64,000 nt of DNA from Chelatococcus caeni (lineage in GTDB: Bacteria; Pseudomonadota; Alphaproteobacteria; Rhizobiales; Beijerinckiaceae): positions 1,054,001 through 1,118,000 of the forward strand of contig NZ_JACIEN010000001.1 of assembly GCF_014196925.1 (NCBI RefSeq). Direction: 5' to 3'. Shown piece after piece: positions 63,920-64,000 of this stretch (position 1 is the stretch's first letter; every line of letters begins with the position of its first letter). Under the pieces are notes generated by a model that made no database searches, was not told the DNA's origin, and saw only the letters and a list, made by a program, of their open reading frames with translations. Position numbers and translations under genes: made by a program.

Positions 63920-64000
63920 CAGCGGTCGATCGCGCGGGCGATGCCGGCAAGGCGGCGGCGGGGAAGGGGCGCGAAGGCGGGAGACATTCTGCGGACGGCG
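63919..64000 (-). CDS. C-terminal end of an upstream gene, partial
   Basis: On the minus strand the frame is open from the window edge to a TGA that overlaps the permease start. Only about 26 residues are visible (ending RRRLAGIARAIDR). The overlap suggests a co-transcribed member of the transporter operon, but too little is present to name it. Confidence 0.4.
   Translation of the reverse strand, partial: AVRRMSPAFAPLPRRRLAGIARAIDR

Overview
This is about 64 kb of a high-G+C (roughly two-thirds G+C by eye) alphaproteobacterial chromosome, most likely order Hyphomicrobiales (Rhizobiales). Four things support this: the gene order isoaspartyl methyltransferase-like / TolC / PopZ-like / valS; the order dsbA-like / aroQ / accB / accC; an ExoR-type Sel1 protein; and a phaC / MaoC-Pta fusion / ackA cluster. 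I do not assign a genus.

Left flank (1-14.5 kb): a truncated anchored acidic protein, a mercaptopyruvate-type sulfurtransferase and an AlaX-type tRNA editing protein. Next comes a three-gene exporter operon (membrane-fusion protein, RbbA-like double-ATPase/permease fusion, ABC-2 permease). It is followed by a cluster of palindromes, a zinc alcohol dehydrogenase, and a PHA synthase / enoyl-CoA hydratase-phosphotransacetylase / acetate kinase operon.

Genomic island (about 14.5-30.25 kb): a 73-bp direct repeat (two mismatches), one copy of which includes the 3' end of tRNA-Asn, brackets about 15.7 kb with a tyrosine recombinase next to the tRNA. The left end carries phage-type genes (3TM holin, small coiled-coil membrane protein, a possibly truncated phage gene, a DUF4326-like protein, an MT-A70 methyltransferase). 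The rest is a lower-G+C surface-polysaccharide locus: regulator, UDP-GlcNAc 2-epimerase, a Wzm/Wzt exporter with a C-terminal glycan-recognition domain, a 1224-residue methyltransferase-methyltransferase-glycosyltransferase fusion, two related glycosyltransferases and a methyltransferase preceded by a G9 tract. A probable decayed integrase start outside the left repeat suggests repeated use of the site. The likely net effect is an exchangeable O-antigen or capsule type.

Right flank (30.2-64 kb): tRNA-Asn, tRNA-Cys, the isoaspartyl methyltransferase-like/tolC/popZ-like/valS run, ilvD with an overlapping exoR, two large palindromes, and a CHASE2 adenylate cyclase divergent from a FecR-domain protein. 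Then come xthA, a ceramidase-like protein, marC, gyrA, an orphan A+T-rich gene, ppk2, coaD, two cyclophilins, queA-tgt, an SGNH-like anchored protein and tRNA-Lys. The end holds accC-accB-aroQ-dsbA, an aminotransferase, a GntR regulator and a simple-sugar ABC transporter that runs off the window.

The observations most worth follow-up are the tRNA-Asn island and its internal architecture, the triple-domain glycan enzyme, the G9 tract, a Tgt that has lost three of four zinc ligands, and the orphan gene at 48.1-49.0 kb.
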